A stretch of 45,627 nucleotides of DNA. Origin: Deltaproteobacteria bacterium. GTDB taxonomy: Bacteria; Desulfobacterota; DSM-4660; Desulfatiglandales; HGW-15. The position numbers were made by a program, and so were the translations under genes. Within the stretch, counting starts at the first letter, position 1, and each line of letters begins with the position of its first letter. Shown here in pieces: positions 1-7,189 of the stretch. The stretch is taken from positions 1 to 45,627 of the forward strand of contig JAGVAP010000057.1 in the NCBI GenBank assembly GCA_020060215.1, given 5' to 3'. Below the pieces are notes generated by a model. The model made no database searches. It saw only the letters and a program-made list of their open reading frames with translations, and was not told where the DNA came from.

Positions 1-25
1 CATAACAACCTCTCGGCTCAAGTTT

Positions 26-589
26 TCAGCTTCGGGGTGGAAGACCTCGCAGGACCATCCCGTTCAGATCTTCCGGCCCGAACCCGAGCCCTGCAAAGAT
101 CTTTCTCTCCACCTGCCTGCAGAGTTCGAAATTTCTCATGATGGCCCGGTTCAGGACCTCCATCCCTCTGCCATAGCGCTCGAGCAGGTACAGGAGCCTA
201 TCATCCAGGCTGACGATGGCGTCATGGTTGACCCGTTTGTCCGCGTAGTAGACGATCTCGATCTCCGTGACAGGACCTTCCGGCCGGTGGTTTCTCATCC
301 GCACGTGCTCTCCGACGATCTCGGCAATCTCCTCGAGGCCGTTCAGGATGCAGATCTCCCTTCCCCTTGCGGAGTGGTCTTCACCCGAGGCGATGCATGC
401 GATCTTTGCAATATCGTGCAGGAGCGCCCCGGCCTTCACCAGATCCAGAGAAAGGGGTTCCCCCCTCTCGTGAAGGGCCGCGGCCAACATCGTCGCGATC
501 CTCTCGACCATGATGGAGTGGCTCCTGATATGCGGCGGCATCCCATAGAGGTCCATGAACTCGATACACTGTTGTTCAGACGGGATCAA
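26..589 (-). CDS. HD-domain phosphohydrolase (HDIG type)
   Basis: A small stand-alone HD hydrolase, a family that cleaves phosphate esters or nucleotides with a two-metal centre; the substrate is not known. Counted from an upstream GTG at 655, the metal-binding residues are His46 (SHS), His80-Asp81 in LLHDIAKI, His94, His117 and Asp139 (YYADK). I chose the TTG at 589 because AGAGGA lies six bases upstream and because the family sequence starts about there (IPSEQQC...YGMPPHI). The frame stays open to the GTG at 655, which would add 22 residues. The next gene upstream is beyond a repeat element, so it appears to be a single gene. The fold is clear and the role is not. Confidence 0.8.
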   Translation of the reverse strand: MIPSEQQCIEFMDLYGMPPHIRSHSIMVERIATMLAAALHERGEPLSLDLVKAGALLHDIAKIACIASGEDHSARGREICILNGLEEIAEIVGEHVRMRNHRPEGPVTEIEIVYYADKRVNHDAIVSLDDRLLYLLERYGRGMEVLNRAIMRNFELCRQVERKIFAGLGFGPEDLNGMVLRGLPPRS

Positions 590-683
590 AGCGGTTCCTC
601 TCTGTAGAATATACACGGACAGGCGAATTGGCACGAGCTTCCTCTTTTGTAGCACTTCAGCTCTTTGAAATTCTGAGTTCTTG

Positions 684-910
684 AGGGGGACGGCCGTGGG
701 GGTCTTTTTTCAAAAACGAGGAGCGCTTGGGGAAGCGCATGCCGAAAGGGTAGCAAAGGCGGGCGGCAGTCGCATCAGTCGACTCCATGGCAGAAGGTAC
801 ATGGAGCCCACCGGGTGGCTCTCCGCCCGCCCGAGCCTGGGGTACTGCCGCCAAGCAAACGGGCAGCGGCGATTTCGTTCTCGAAAAAAGACCCCCGCGG
901 CCGACCCCCT
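684..910. repeat. MITE-like element with 28-bp terminal inverted repeats
   Basis: The ends 684-711 and 883-910 are inverted copies matching at 26 of 28 positions (outer AGGGGG, inner GTCTTTTTTC). Inside are further perfect stems: 723-728 with 733-738, 783-789 with 800-806, and 758-766 with 823-831. The 758-766 arm overlaps a second possible pairing, 762-770 with 844-852, so two folds compete. No transposase and no obvious target-site duplication are seen. It fills most of the gap between the HD gene and the 353-aa gene (590-985), and the rest of that gap holds nothing I recognise. A non-autonomous transposable or REP-like element is most likely; a structured RNA is the alternative. Confidence 0.55.
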
Positions 911-985
911 GCGCTGTTGTCAGAGAGCGAGAGTGTTATTCTTTTTCCATGATAAACGATCAATGAGAAATGACAAACGATAATG

Positions 986-2047
986 TCATTTCCGCTCATC
1001 GGAGAAGAGCTTGGTGTGGCCCAGGATTTTCAGCGTGAGCAGGTCCATCAGGAGGGCGCCGACCGTCTCGATGCCTTTTCGAAAAGCCGTATTCCTGATG
1101 TACTTCCATCGTAGATCGTCCGTGGACCGCTCACCCTTCCGGATGTTCTGCAGCAGGGGCGGATCCAGGCCCTTCAGATCCATGGAATGGACCCTGACCC
1201 AGGCATCCCCGAAGGGAACGATATCGGTGAGGTAGTCCAGAGTGACCTGGCCCGTGTCAAAGACCGCAGTGGTCGCCTTCCTTCCCTGCTCCAGGTTCCC
1301 CACCGTCGCATCCGGAACGACCTCCAGCAGGTTCCATCCGGCAAGGATCAGATCCTTGCCCATGTGGATGGCGCTTCCAAGGATACCCTGGGCGAGATCC
1401 CCGAAAAAGGCTTCCTTGACCTTCGTAACGAAGAATCCTGCCGTTTGCATGAAGCCTCGAGGCTCTGGTTCTCCGTCGGGCCGCCAGGCCCCCAGCGTGA
1501 ATGCGCTTCCGAGGTCCTTGAAGAAGTCGACCACCGAGCCGATCAGCCCTTTTCGGTTTGCCGACTGTACGGCCCCTGATTCGTCGCGATAGCGGATCTC
1601 GGCGCCGAAAAGAAAATCGTGAAAGAAATTCTTCATGTTCCCAAAGGCATCCGAGAGGTCTTTCCCGACCCGGCCCCAGAAGGATTTCTGTTCCGCCGGA
1701 TCCGGGATGACCTGGTTCCGCTCCGGATAGTAGTGATCCCCTCCAGGGTGCAGGAGGAGCTGGTCATCCTTGTACTTCTCAAGTCCGGACATTTCATGTG
1801 CATGCCTCTCATAGGAGGCTGCGGCCGCCTTTCTGGAAACGGCTGCCGGGGGTACACCATCGGAGGCCGTAAGGCTGGAGGGCGGATCCTGTGAAGAGGC
1901 CGCCCCTTCCGGCGGACCGGAGATGACAGACCGCGTGCTCGCGGCCAGAATGGCGAGGAAGTCGTCCCCCTTGGGTCGATCGACGACGCGCGAGGCACCA
2001 TGGCTCATGTTCTCCACGATTACGGAAGAGACGTGCCGTGTTTCCAA
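986..2047 (-). CDS. Unrecognised 353-aa protein
   Basis: I do not recognise this protein. The first 70 or so residues are Ser/Ala/Pro-rich and look disordered. From about residue 120 on there are several aromatic, amphipathic helices (for example WGRVGKDLSDAFGNMKNFF) and short Gly/Ala hydrophobic stretches (DLAQGILGSAIHMGKDLI) too short and polar for clear membrane spans. There is no signal peptide, no Cys motif and no nucleotide-binding motif. The start is a TTG at 2047 with GGGAG about nine bases upstream; an ATG at 2008 with GGAG four bases upstream is equally good and gives 340 aa. It stands alone between two non-coding stretches. Codon use and length support a real gene. Confidence 0.6.
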   Translation of the reverse strand: METRHVSSVIVENMSHGASRVVDRPKGDDFLAILAASTRSVISGPPEGAASSQDPPSSLTASDGVPPAAVSRKAAAASYERHAHEMSGLEKYKDDQLLLHPGGDHYYPERNQVIPDPAEQKSFWGRVGKDLSDAFGNMKNFFHDFLFGAEIRYRDESGAVQSANRKGLIGSVVDFFKDLGSAFTLGAWRPDGEPEPRGFMQTAGFFVTKVKEAFFGDLAQGILGSAIHMGKDLILAGWNLLEVVPDATVGNLEQGRKATTAVFDTGQVTLDYLTDIVPFGDAWVRVHSMDLKGLDPPLLQNIRKGERSTDDLRWKYIRNTAFRKGIETVGALLMDLLTLKILGHTKLFSDERK

Positions 2048-2471
2048 ACCCAGGCTCCCTTTGGATGGCGACCATACAGAACTGCTGTTCTATGATGGAG
2101 CTTTAGCAAGAGCAGTGCCACAGCCCCTTTCACCCCCAACGTAAAATCAGCCCTTTCTTCGGCAGGTTTCGGATGAGTTCCCCTTAACGTCAGCCGGAAC
2201 GCAGCGGCGGTGGGAAATTCCTGCCTATCGGACTGGTGCCCACCGGAAATCGGGTCCGGATGGAGCTTCCAGCCGTCGGTATTCAGGGATTCAGCTTGAT
2301 CTCTCGTGACTCGTGTCCCGGGCTGATCGCTGAGAGGAGGTCCTTGGTACAGGCAAATCTCTCCAGGAATAGGGGACGTAAGGAGCGTTTTCAGATGGAG
2401 GCAGTATTTTCTCGAATGCGATCTTCCCGTACTCGTAATGGAAAAACCGCATTCGAAGAGGAGGGAAAGAC
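2048..2471. other. Intergenic stretch, no gene seen
   Basis: A 424-base gap between the 353-aa protein and the hemerythrin-like gene. I see no convincing coding frame, RNA gene or long repeat. Its right end must carry the promoter and leader of the hemerythrin gene, whose Shine-Dalgarno GAGGAGGG is at the boundary, but I could not pick a clear -35/-10 pair. Confidence 0.5.
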
Positions 2472-2918
2472 ATGCACGAGTTTCTGGAAGAGCTGAAGAA
2501 GGATCACCAGGAGGTCCAAGCGATCCTGGAGAAACTGAAGAGTTCCTCGGGAGAGAAGAACAGGGAGAACCTATTCCTGCAACTCAAGAAGGAGATCCAG
2601 CCCCATTTGAAGGCAGAGGAGAAGCACTTTTACACGGCCCTGACCCAGGAGAAAGAGGCGAAGGAGAACGCCCTTGAAGGTTTCGAGGAACACCATGTAA
2701 CGGAACTGGTCCTCAAAGAGCTGGAGAAGATGGGGAAGGCCGAGGAGCGGTGGTTGGCGAAGATGAAGGTATTCGCTGAACTGGTCGACCACCACGTGGA
2801 GGAAGAGGAGAGCAAGATCTTCAAGGATGCGGAGAGCGTCCTGGACGATGAGCAGTTCGACGAGATCCTTGAAAAGTTCAACAAGGAGAAGGAGCAGTTG
2901 AAGAGCAAGATCAAGTAG
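2472..2918 (+). CDS. Hemerythrin HHE-domain protein
   Basis: A 148-aa, mostly helical and strongly charged protein of the hemerythrin/HHE family, whose members bind a di-iron centre and sense or carry oxygen or help repair iron-sulfur centres. Candidate iron ligands are His12 in KKDHQEV, the His pair in PHLKAEEKHFY, HHV in FEEHHVTEL and the VDHHVEEEE motif. The length fits a single-domain form. The start ATG has GAGGAGGG just upstream. It stands alone, but lies in a run of redox and oxygen-stress type genes (C-GCAxxG-C-C protein, HiPIP). Whether it holds iron cannot be told from sequence alone. Confidence 0.8.
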   Translation: MHEFLEELKKDHQEVQAILEKLKSSSGEKNRENLFLQLKKEIQPHLKAEEKHFYTALTQEKEAKENALEGFEEHHVTELVLKELEKMGKAEERWLAKMKVFAELVDHHVEEEESKIFKDAESVLDDEQFDEILEKFNKEKEQLKSKIK

Positions 2919-3021
2919 AGAGGCTTCTTCTGCCGAACCCGTGGCATGCCGGAGAGGAAGGACCCCCAAATCCCCCCTGCTGGGGGGGAATGAAAGTGGG
3001 ACCGAGTGGCATTTCCCGGGT

Positions 3022-3459
3022 TTACAGAATCTCCTCGAGGATCTCGACCACGGAATGGACGCAGGGGGTGCAGACCGTCCTCAGGAGGTCTCTCTTCTTG
3101 AACTGCTTCTGCCCTTCATCCGTCATCAGATCGCAGCCCGCGATCAGCCGGCCGCAGACATACGAGCCGTGTCTTTCCGTGAAACGATCCATGAGTTCTC
3201 GTACTTTCTGATAGGTGGCGTCTGTGGCGTTCTTTCCGTCATGGGCGCCACGTCCGTATTTTGCCCCGAGGACAATGACGCCGCCGCTCACGGCGCCGCA
3301 CACCTCCTGCTTCCTTCCCATGCCTGCGCCGAACCCGCATGCGAGCTTGAGGGCCGTCTCGGGGTCGAGGTTCAGGTCCTCACAAAACGCATACAGCACA
3401 GACTGGGCGCAGTTATAACCATTCAGAAATTTCTCCCTCGCCTTTTCAATCCGACTCAT
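3022..3459 (-). CDS. C-GCAxxG-C-C family redox protein
   Basis: A 145-aa member of the C_GCAxxG_C_C family, cysteine-rich proteins common in anaerobes and presumed to bind a metal or iron-sulfur group; the reaction is unknown. The eight cysteines are at 17 (YNCAQS), 26, 41 (ACGFGAGMG), 54 (VCGAVSGG), 102, 109, 130 and 133 (CTPC). I chose the ATG at 3459 because an AGGGAG site lies just upstream and the family starts at this point. The frame is open a further 40 codons with no family likeness. It is divergent from the HiPIP gene, with only 134 bases between them, so the two may share a control region. Confidence 0.85.
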   Translation of the reverse strand: MSRIEKAREKFLNGYNCAQSVLYAFCEDLNLDPETALKLACGFGAGMGRKQEVCGAVSGGVIVLGAKYGRGAHDGKNATDATYQKVRELMDRFTERHGSYVCGRLIAGCDLMTDEGQKQFKKRDLLRTVCTPCVHSVVEILEEIL

Positions 3460-3593
3460 TCGCGGCTCCCTGAATCTGGAAAATACTTCCGGGGGGACAT
3501 GGAAATGCGCCGGCCACCTTATCCTCGCTGGACGGCGGTGCTGGTACTCTCTAGCACAAACGTTGACAGCGCTCAACAAGGGAGGACTACCTC

Positions 3594-3875
3594 ATGGAGA
3601 AATCAAGCGCACACGGCCTGACCCGCAGGTCGGCCTTAAAGACCCTTTCCTGTCTCCTCTGTGCCATCCCGCTGACATCCATAAGCCTGACGGGTCGGCT
3701 TCATGCACAAACCCGCAAAGTGAGCAAGGAGCAGGCTGCCTACCAGGACCAGCCCAAGGGGAACCAGATGTGCTCCAACTGTGCCCACTTCCTTCCTCCG
3801 GCGGCATGCGCCGTTGTGGCAGGCGAGATCAGCCCCAACGGATGGTCCAAATACTGGGCCGCGGCGAGAAGATAG
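3594..3875 (+). CDS. HiPIP-like protein with the fourth Cys ligand replaced by Ser
   Basis: A 93-aa high-potential iron-sulfur protein, a small periplasmic electron carrier. It has an N-terminal RR motif and hydrophobic stretch (residues 10-38), as in Tat-exported HiPIPs, then the mature domain. Three of the four cluster cysteines are present: Cys60 and Cys63 (MCSNC) and Cys72 (PPAAC). The fourth, normally GWC, is Ser85 in NGWSKYW; the codon is TCC. The rest of the fold signature (YQDQPKGNQMC, then ISPNGW) is intact, so this looks like a substitution and not decay. The cluster may be Ser-ligated, 3Fe or lost. It lies upstream of a DedA gene. Confidence 0.85.
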   Translation: MEKSSAHGLTRRSALKTLSCLLCAIPLTSISLTGRLHAQTRKVSKEQAAYQDQPKGNQMCSNCAHFLPPAACAVVAGEISPNGWSKYWAAARR

Positions 3876-4025
3876 AACAGGAAGTCCCAAGGGCCGTTCC
3901 TGAACTGGAGCTCTCAGGCGTCGGCCTTCAGCAAGACAACGGTTCTTCGATGATTTCAGCTGACTTCCGGTTGCTGGTGGCGCCCTGACAAACCTCTGAC
4001 TCAAGAGGAGGGAAATGTCTGCACC

Positions 4026-4643
4026 TTGAAAGAAGGTGGGGAATGGACTATCATACCCGGAACACAAATGAAGAAAGGCAGTTGGCATTTGGAGCACTTC
4101 ATTAGTAACTACGGGTATTTTGCTATCTTTATCGGTGCGGTTTTCGAAGGCGAAATGATCCTCCTGCTGGGAGGATTCGCCGCCTATGCAGGGTTGCTTT
4201 CCCTGCCGTGGGTCATTGTCGTAGCCTTTTTGGGAACATTGCTTGCTGACCAGGGGTATTTCCTGCTGGGCCGCTGGCACAGCGAGCGGATCCTTTCCGC
4301 TTGGCCCTCCTGGAGGGCCCGCATGAACAGGGCGGAGAGGCTTTTCAAAAAGTTCAGGACCCCCCTCATCCTGTTTTTTCGATTCCTCTACGGCATTCGT
4401 GCCGTCCTCGTCTTCGTGATGGGGATGAGCCCGATCTCGTCAGCCAAGTTCGCCCTCCTCAATGCGCTCGGCGCCCTGATCTGGGCGGTATCGGTGGGGG
4501 GCGGGGGGTATCTCTTCGGAAGCGCCATCGAGATCCTGCTGGGAAAGGTCAAGGCCGTCCAGCTCGGAATGCTGGGAGCGTTGGTCATCGCGGGATCCCT
4601 GGTGTGGGCGACACGGTTCGTCCGCCGCTCATCTTCCTCTTGA
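4026..4643 (+). CDS. DedA family membrane protein
   Basis: A 205-aa integral membrane protein of the DedA/SNARE-associated family; characterised members are proton-linked transporters or flippases of undecaprenyl phosphate or phospholipids. It shows the re-entrant/membrane segments FAIFIGAVFEGEMILLLGG and LSLPWVIVVAFLGTLLAD, the family Arg-rich region FFRFLYGIRAVLVFVMGM, and two C-terminal membrane helices. The start is uncertain: the TTG at 4026 follows GAGGAGGG by about 13 bases, while the ATG at 4068 sits closer to the conserved part but has a weak ribosome site. A five-codon leader frame (ATG 4015) overlaps the TTG. alaA follows after 53 bases and may be co-transcribed. Confidence 0.85.
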   Translation: MKEGGEWTIIPGTQMKKGSWHLEHFISNYGYFAIFIGAVFEGEMILLLGGFAAYAGLLSLPWVIVVAFLGTLLADQGYFLLGRWHSERILSAWPSWRARMNRAERLFKKFRTPLILFFRFLYGIRAVLVFVMGMSPISSAKFALLNALGALIWAVSVGGGGYLFGSAIEILLGKVKAVQLGMLGALVIAGSLVWATRFVRRSSSS

Positions 4644-4696
4644 CCCTTGGTGTGAATCCCTCTAATCTACCTCATTCTCTTGCTTTTGGAGTACCC

Positions 4697-5911
4697 ATGG
4701 AATTCAGACAGGCCGACAAGCTCAAAGATGTGTGTTACGACATCCGGGGTCCGGTGATGAAGCATTCCCAGATTCTCGAGGAGCAGGGACATCGGATCAT
4801 CAAGCTCAACATAGGAAACCCGGCACCTTTCGGGCTCTTTGCCCCGGAGCAGATCATCAGCGATATCACCAGGGACATCAAGGATGCCGAGGGCTACAGC
4901 GATTCCAAGGGGCTCCCGGCCGCCCGACGGGCGATCATGCAGTATTGTCATCAGCTGGGGATCAAGGGTGTGCAGGTCTCGGATATCTACACGGGAAACG
5001 GCGTGAGCGAACTCATCGTCATGTCCATGCAGGCCCTTCTGAACGACGGAGATGAGATCCTGATCCCTGCCCCCGACTACCCCCTCTGGACCGCCGCGGT
5101 CAACCTCGCCGGCGGAACCCCGATCCATTACTTTTGCGACGAACAGTCCGACTGGATGCCGGACCTCCAGGATCTCAGGAAGAAGATCTCGCACCGGACA
5201 AAGGGGATTGTAGTGATCAACCCGAACAACCCGACCGGGGCGGTCTATTCCCGCGAAATCCTCGAAGAGATCGTCGAGATGGCGCGACGGCACAAGCTCA
5301 TCCTCTTCGCGGATGAGATCTACGAAAAGATCGTCTACGACGATATCCGCCATGTCCCGATCGCCTCCATAGCGGACGATGTCTTCTCCATCACCATGAA
5401 CGGCCTCTCCAAGGCCTACCGGCTCGCCGGATTTCGTTCGGGATGGATGGTCCTGAGCGGGGACAGGCGAGGGGCAAGCGAATACATCGAAGGACTCGAC
5501 GTACTCGCCTCCATGCGGCTGTGCAGCAATGTGGTGGCTCAGCTGGCCATCCAGACGGCCCTGAACGGCTGCCAGAGCATTGCGGATCTCATCCTGCCAG
5601 GAGGCCGGCTCCGGGAACAGCGGGATCTCTGCCACAGGATGATCTCCGATATCCCCGGCATCACCTGTGTGAAGCCGCGTGGCGCCCTTTATCTCTTCCC
5701 GAAGATCGATCAGGAGAGATTCAAGGTCAAGGACGATACCAGGATGATCCTGGACCTGCTTCTCCAGGAGAAGGTCCTCCTGGTGCAGGGTACCGGGTTC
5801 AACTGGCCCTTGCCGGATCACTTCCGGATCGTCTTTCTACCGGACGTGGAGGATCTCAGAGAGGCGGTCGGACGGATCGCCCGCTTCTTCTCTCATTACG
5901 CACAGGAGTAA
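4697..5911 (+). CDS. alaA: Alanine aminotransferase (AlaA-type)
   Basis: A 404-aa PLP-dependent class I aminotransferase closely resembling E. coli AlaA (about 405 aa), which makes alanine from pyruvate and glutamate in the cytoplasm. Visible features are the substrate-loop LNIGNPAPFG, PAPDYPLW, NPNNPTGAVY (PLP-phosphate/ring region), FADEIYEKIVYD and the Schiff-base lysine Lys239 in NGLSKAYRLAGFRSGW. The start is the ATG at 4697; the frame is open upstream but the family sequence starts with MEFRQADKL. The 3' end overlaps the convergent methyltransferase gene by 16 bases. Confidence 0.93.
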   Translation: MEFRQADKLKDVCYDIRGPVMKHSQILEEQGHRIIKLNIGNPAPFGLFAPEQIISDITRDIKDAEGYSDSKGLPAARRAIMQYCHQLGIKGVQVSDIYTGNGVSELIVMSMQALLNDGDEILIPAPDYPLWTAAVNLAGGTPIHYFCDEQSDWMPDLQDLRKKISHRTKGIVVINPNNPTGAVYSREILEEIVEMARRHKLILFADEIYEKIVYDDIRHVPIASIADDVFSITMNGLSKAYRLAGFRSGWMVLSGDRRGASEYIEGLDVLASMRLCSNVVAQLAIQTALNGCQSIADLILPGGRLREQRDLCHRMISDIPGITCVKPRGALYLFPKIDQERFKVKDDTRMILDLLLQEKVLLVQGTGFNWPLPDHFRIVFLPDVEDLREAVGRIARFFSHYAQE

Positions 5912-6585
5912 TAGGAAGAGTAGACGGTGACCCTGTTGAACTCGCTGGACTCATCCAGGTCCGGCACGGTGCGGCTTTCGTAACGGCCGACCATCTCCAT
6001 ACCTCCCAGCCGCTGCCCCTTCAGCCGCGAGTCCGATATCAGCAGGACGGCGAATCTTTTCAGCAGCCATTCCATCAGCGGCAGGTTGTCCCGGTCGTAG
6101 AACACATCGGCCGCCGTGAGGATCCAGTCACCTGCGTCCTCTTTCAGGACCTCTTCGACGGAGGGGGAAAACCCCACAACCATGCCGTTGGTCCGCGCGT
6201 TGAGCTCCCCGGCCCGGAGCGCATCCTCATCCTGGTCGCAAAGGATGACACGACTTGCCCCGGCCATGCCGGCGGCAATCCCCACCACGCCGGAACCGGA
6301 CCCGAAATCCACCACGGTTTTACCTCTTACCCACTCGGGATGGTCGAGAATCCAGCGGCCGAGCACCTGCCCGCTCGCCCAGCAGAGCCCCCAGTACGGG
6401 GGATGGTCCATCAGCGCAGCCGACTGCTCATGGGTGAGCCCGCCGCGGGGATAATCCCGGTTGATCAGGTAAAGCGATATTTCAGGGGCCTGCGGCAGGC
6501 GGATCTTCTCCAGCCTGCTCCCCGGGACTCGGGATTGCAGACGATCCTCGAGGTACCTGAAGAGCTCGCGCGTTCTCTTGTTCAT
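5896..6585 (-). CDS. Class I SAM-dependent methyltransferase (ETFB-lysine/PrmA-like)
   Basis: A 229-aa methyltransferase of the group that includes the ETF-beta lysine methyltransferase and Nnt1 relatives. The signature PPYWGLCWASGQVLGRW precedes SAM motif I (VVDFGSGSGVVGIAA); an acidic ribose-binding residue follows in ILCDQDEDA, and TAADVFYD stands in the post-I position. The protein substrate cannot be told from sequence. I prefer the ATG at 6585 (MNKRTRELF); an upstream start at 6654 would add 23 residues with a Cys-rich, family-unlike lead. It is convergent with alaA, sharing 16 bases. Confidence 0.85.
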   Translation of the reverse strand: MNKRTRELFRYLEDRLQSRVPGSRLEKIRLPQAPEISLYLINRDYPRGGLTHEQSAALMDHPPYWGLCWASGQVLGRWILDHPEWVRGKTVVDFGSGSGVVGIAAGMAGASRVILCDQDEDALRAGELNARTNGMVVGFSPSVEEVLKEDAGDWILTAADVFYDRDNLPLMEWLLKRFAVLLISDSRLKGQRLGGMEMVGRYESRTVPDLDESSEFNRVTVYSSYYSCA

Positions 6586-6802
6586 CAGGTCCCAAAAGCT
6601 ACAGGAACAGGTGCAGCCAGTCAAGGACTCGAGGAAAACCCCGGAGGCCGTCATCCGGTTTTGATCTCGATCCGCGACCCTTAATTCAATCTCCTCTGTG
6701 AAATGGGACTGGAACAGCGGAACAATACGCGATCATACCCATTTTGACCGGACAGGATTCTCCATATTCTTATGGGCACTAATCTATCAGTGGAGGCGAA
6801 AG

Positions 6803-7039
6803 TTGAAAGAGAATGTAGGACGCACGGATCAGGCCATTCGAGCCGTTGTTGGACCAGGTCTTGTTATTGCCGGGTTGACCCTGTTGGAAGGGAAACGGGG
6901 GCGGCCCCTCGGGCTTGCCGCCATGCTTGGGGGCGCGATGATCAGCGAAACCGCGCTTACCCGGACGTGCCCTCTCAATGGGCTCTTGGGGATCGATACG
7001 AGAAAGATCGAAGACTCGACAACATCCTCCTCGTGTTGA
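6803..7039 (+). CDS. DUF2892 membrane protein
   Basis: A 78-aa protein of the DUF2892 (YgaP transmembrane-like) family: ENVGRTDQAIR opening, two hydrophobic segments (VVGPGLVIAGLTLLEG and LGLAAMLGGAMISETAL) and the conserved end CPLNGLLGIDTR. I chose the TTG at 6803 because GGAGG lies six bases upstream and the family starts here; an upstream ATG at 6698 would add 35 unrelated residues. In other bacteria this domain is often linked to rhodaneses, and here the next gene downstream (7190) encodes a CoA-disulfide reductase with a rhodanese domain, so the two probably work together in sulfane-sulfur handling. That link is inference. Confidence 0.8.
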   Translation: MKENVGRTDQAIRAVVGPGLVIAGLTLLEGKRGRPLGLAAMLGGAMISETALTRTCPLNGLLGIDTRKIEDSTTSSSC

Positions 7040-7189
7040 CCTTCTCGGCCCCGGGCGCAGGGAATCCCATCCGATGCCAGGCTGGTTGCAGGGCTAGGGT
7101 ACACAGGCTCCTTGCACATACCTCCATCAACGACAACCCGCAGTGACTACTGCCCGTGAGCGGGAAGAAACGGAGCGTATGAGAAAAAA

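Noticed and set aside
684..910. Cobalamin or cyclic-di-GMP (GEMM) riboswitch
   Set aside because: The stretch is highly structured and contains GAAAGGG and GCAAAG pieces, but it lacks the ordered consensus of either riboswitch and has long inverted ends typical of a mobile element.
2971..2993. CCCCCC-tgct-GGGGGG hairpin as terminator of the hemerythrin gene
   Set aside because: The stem is strong but no T run follows on either strand.
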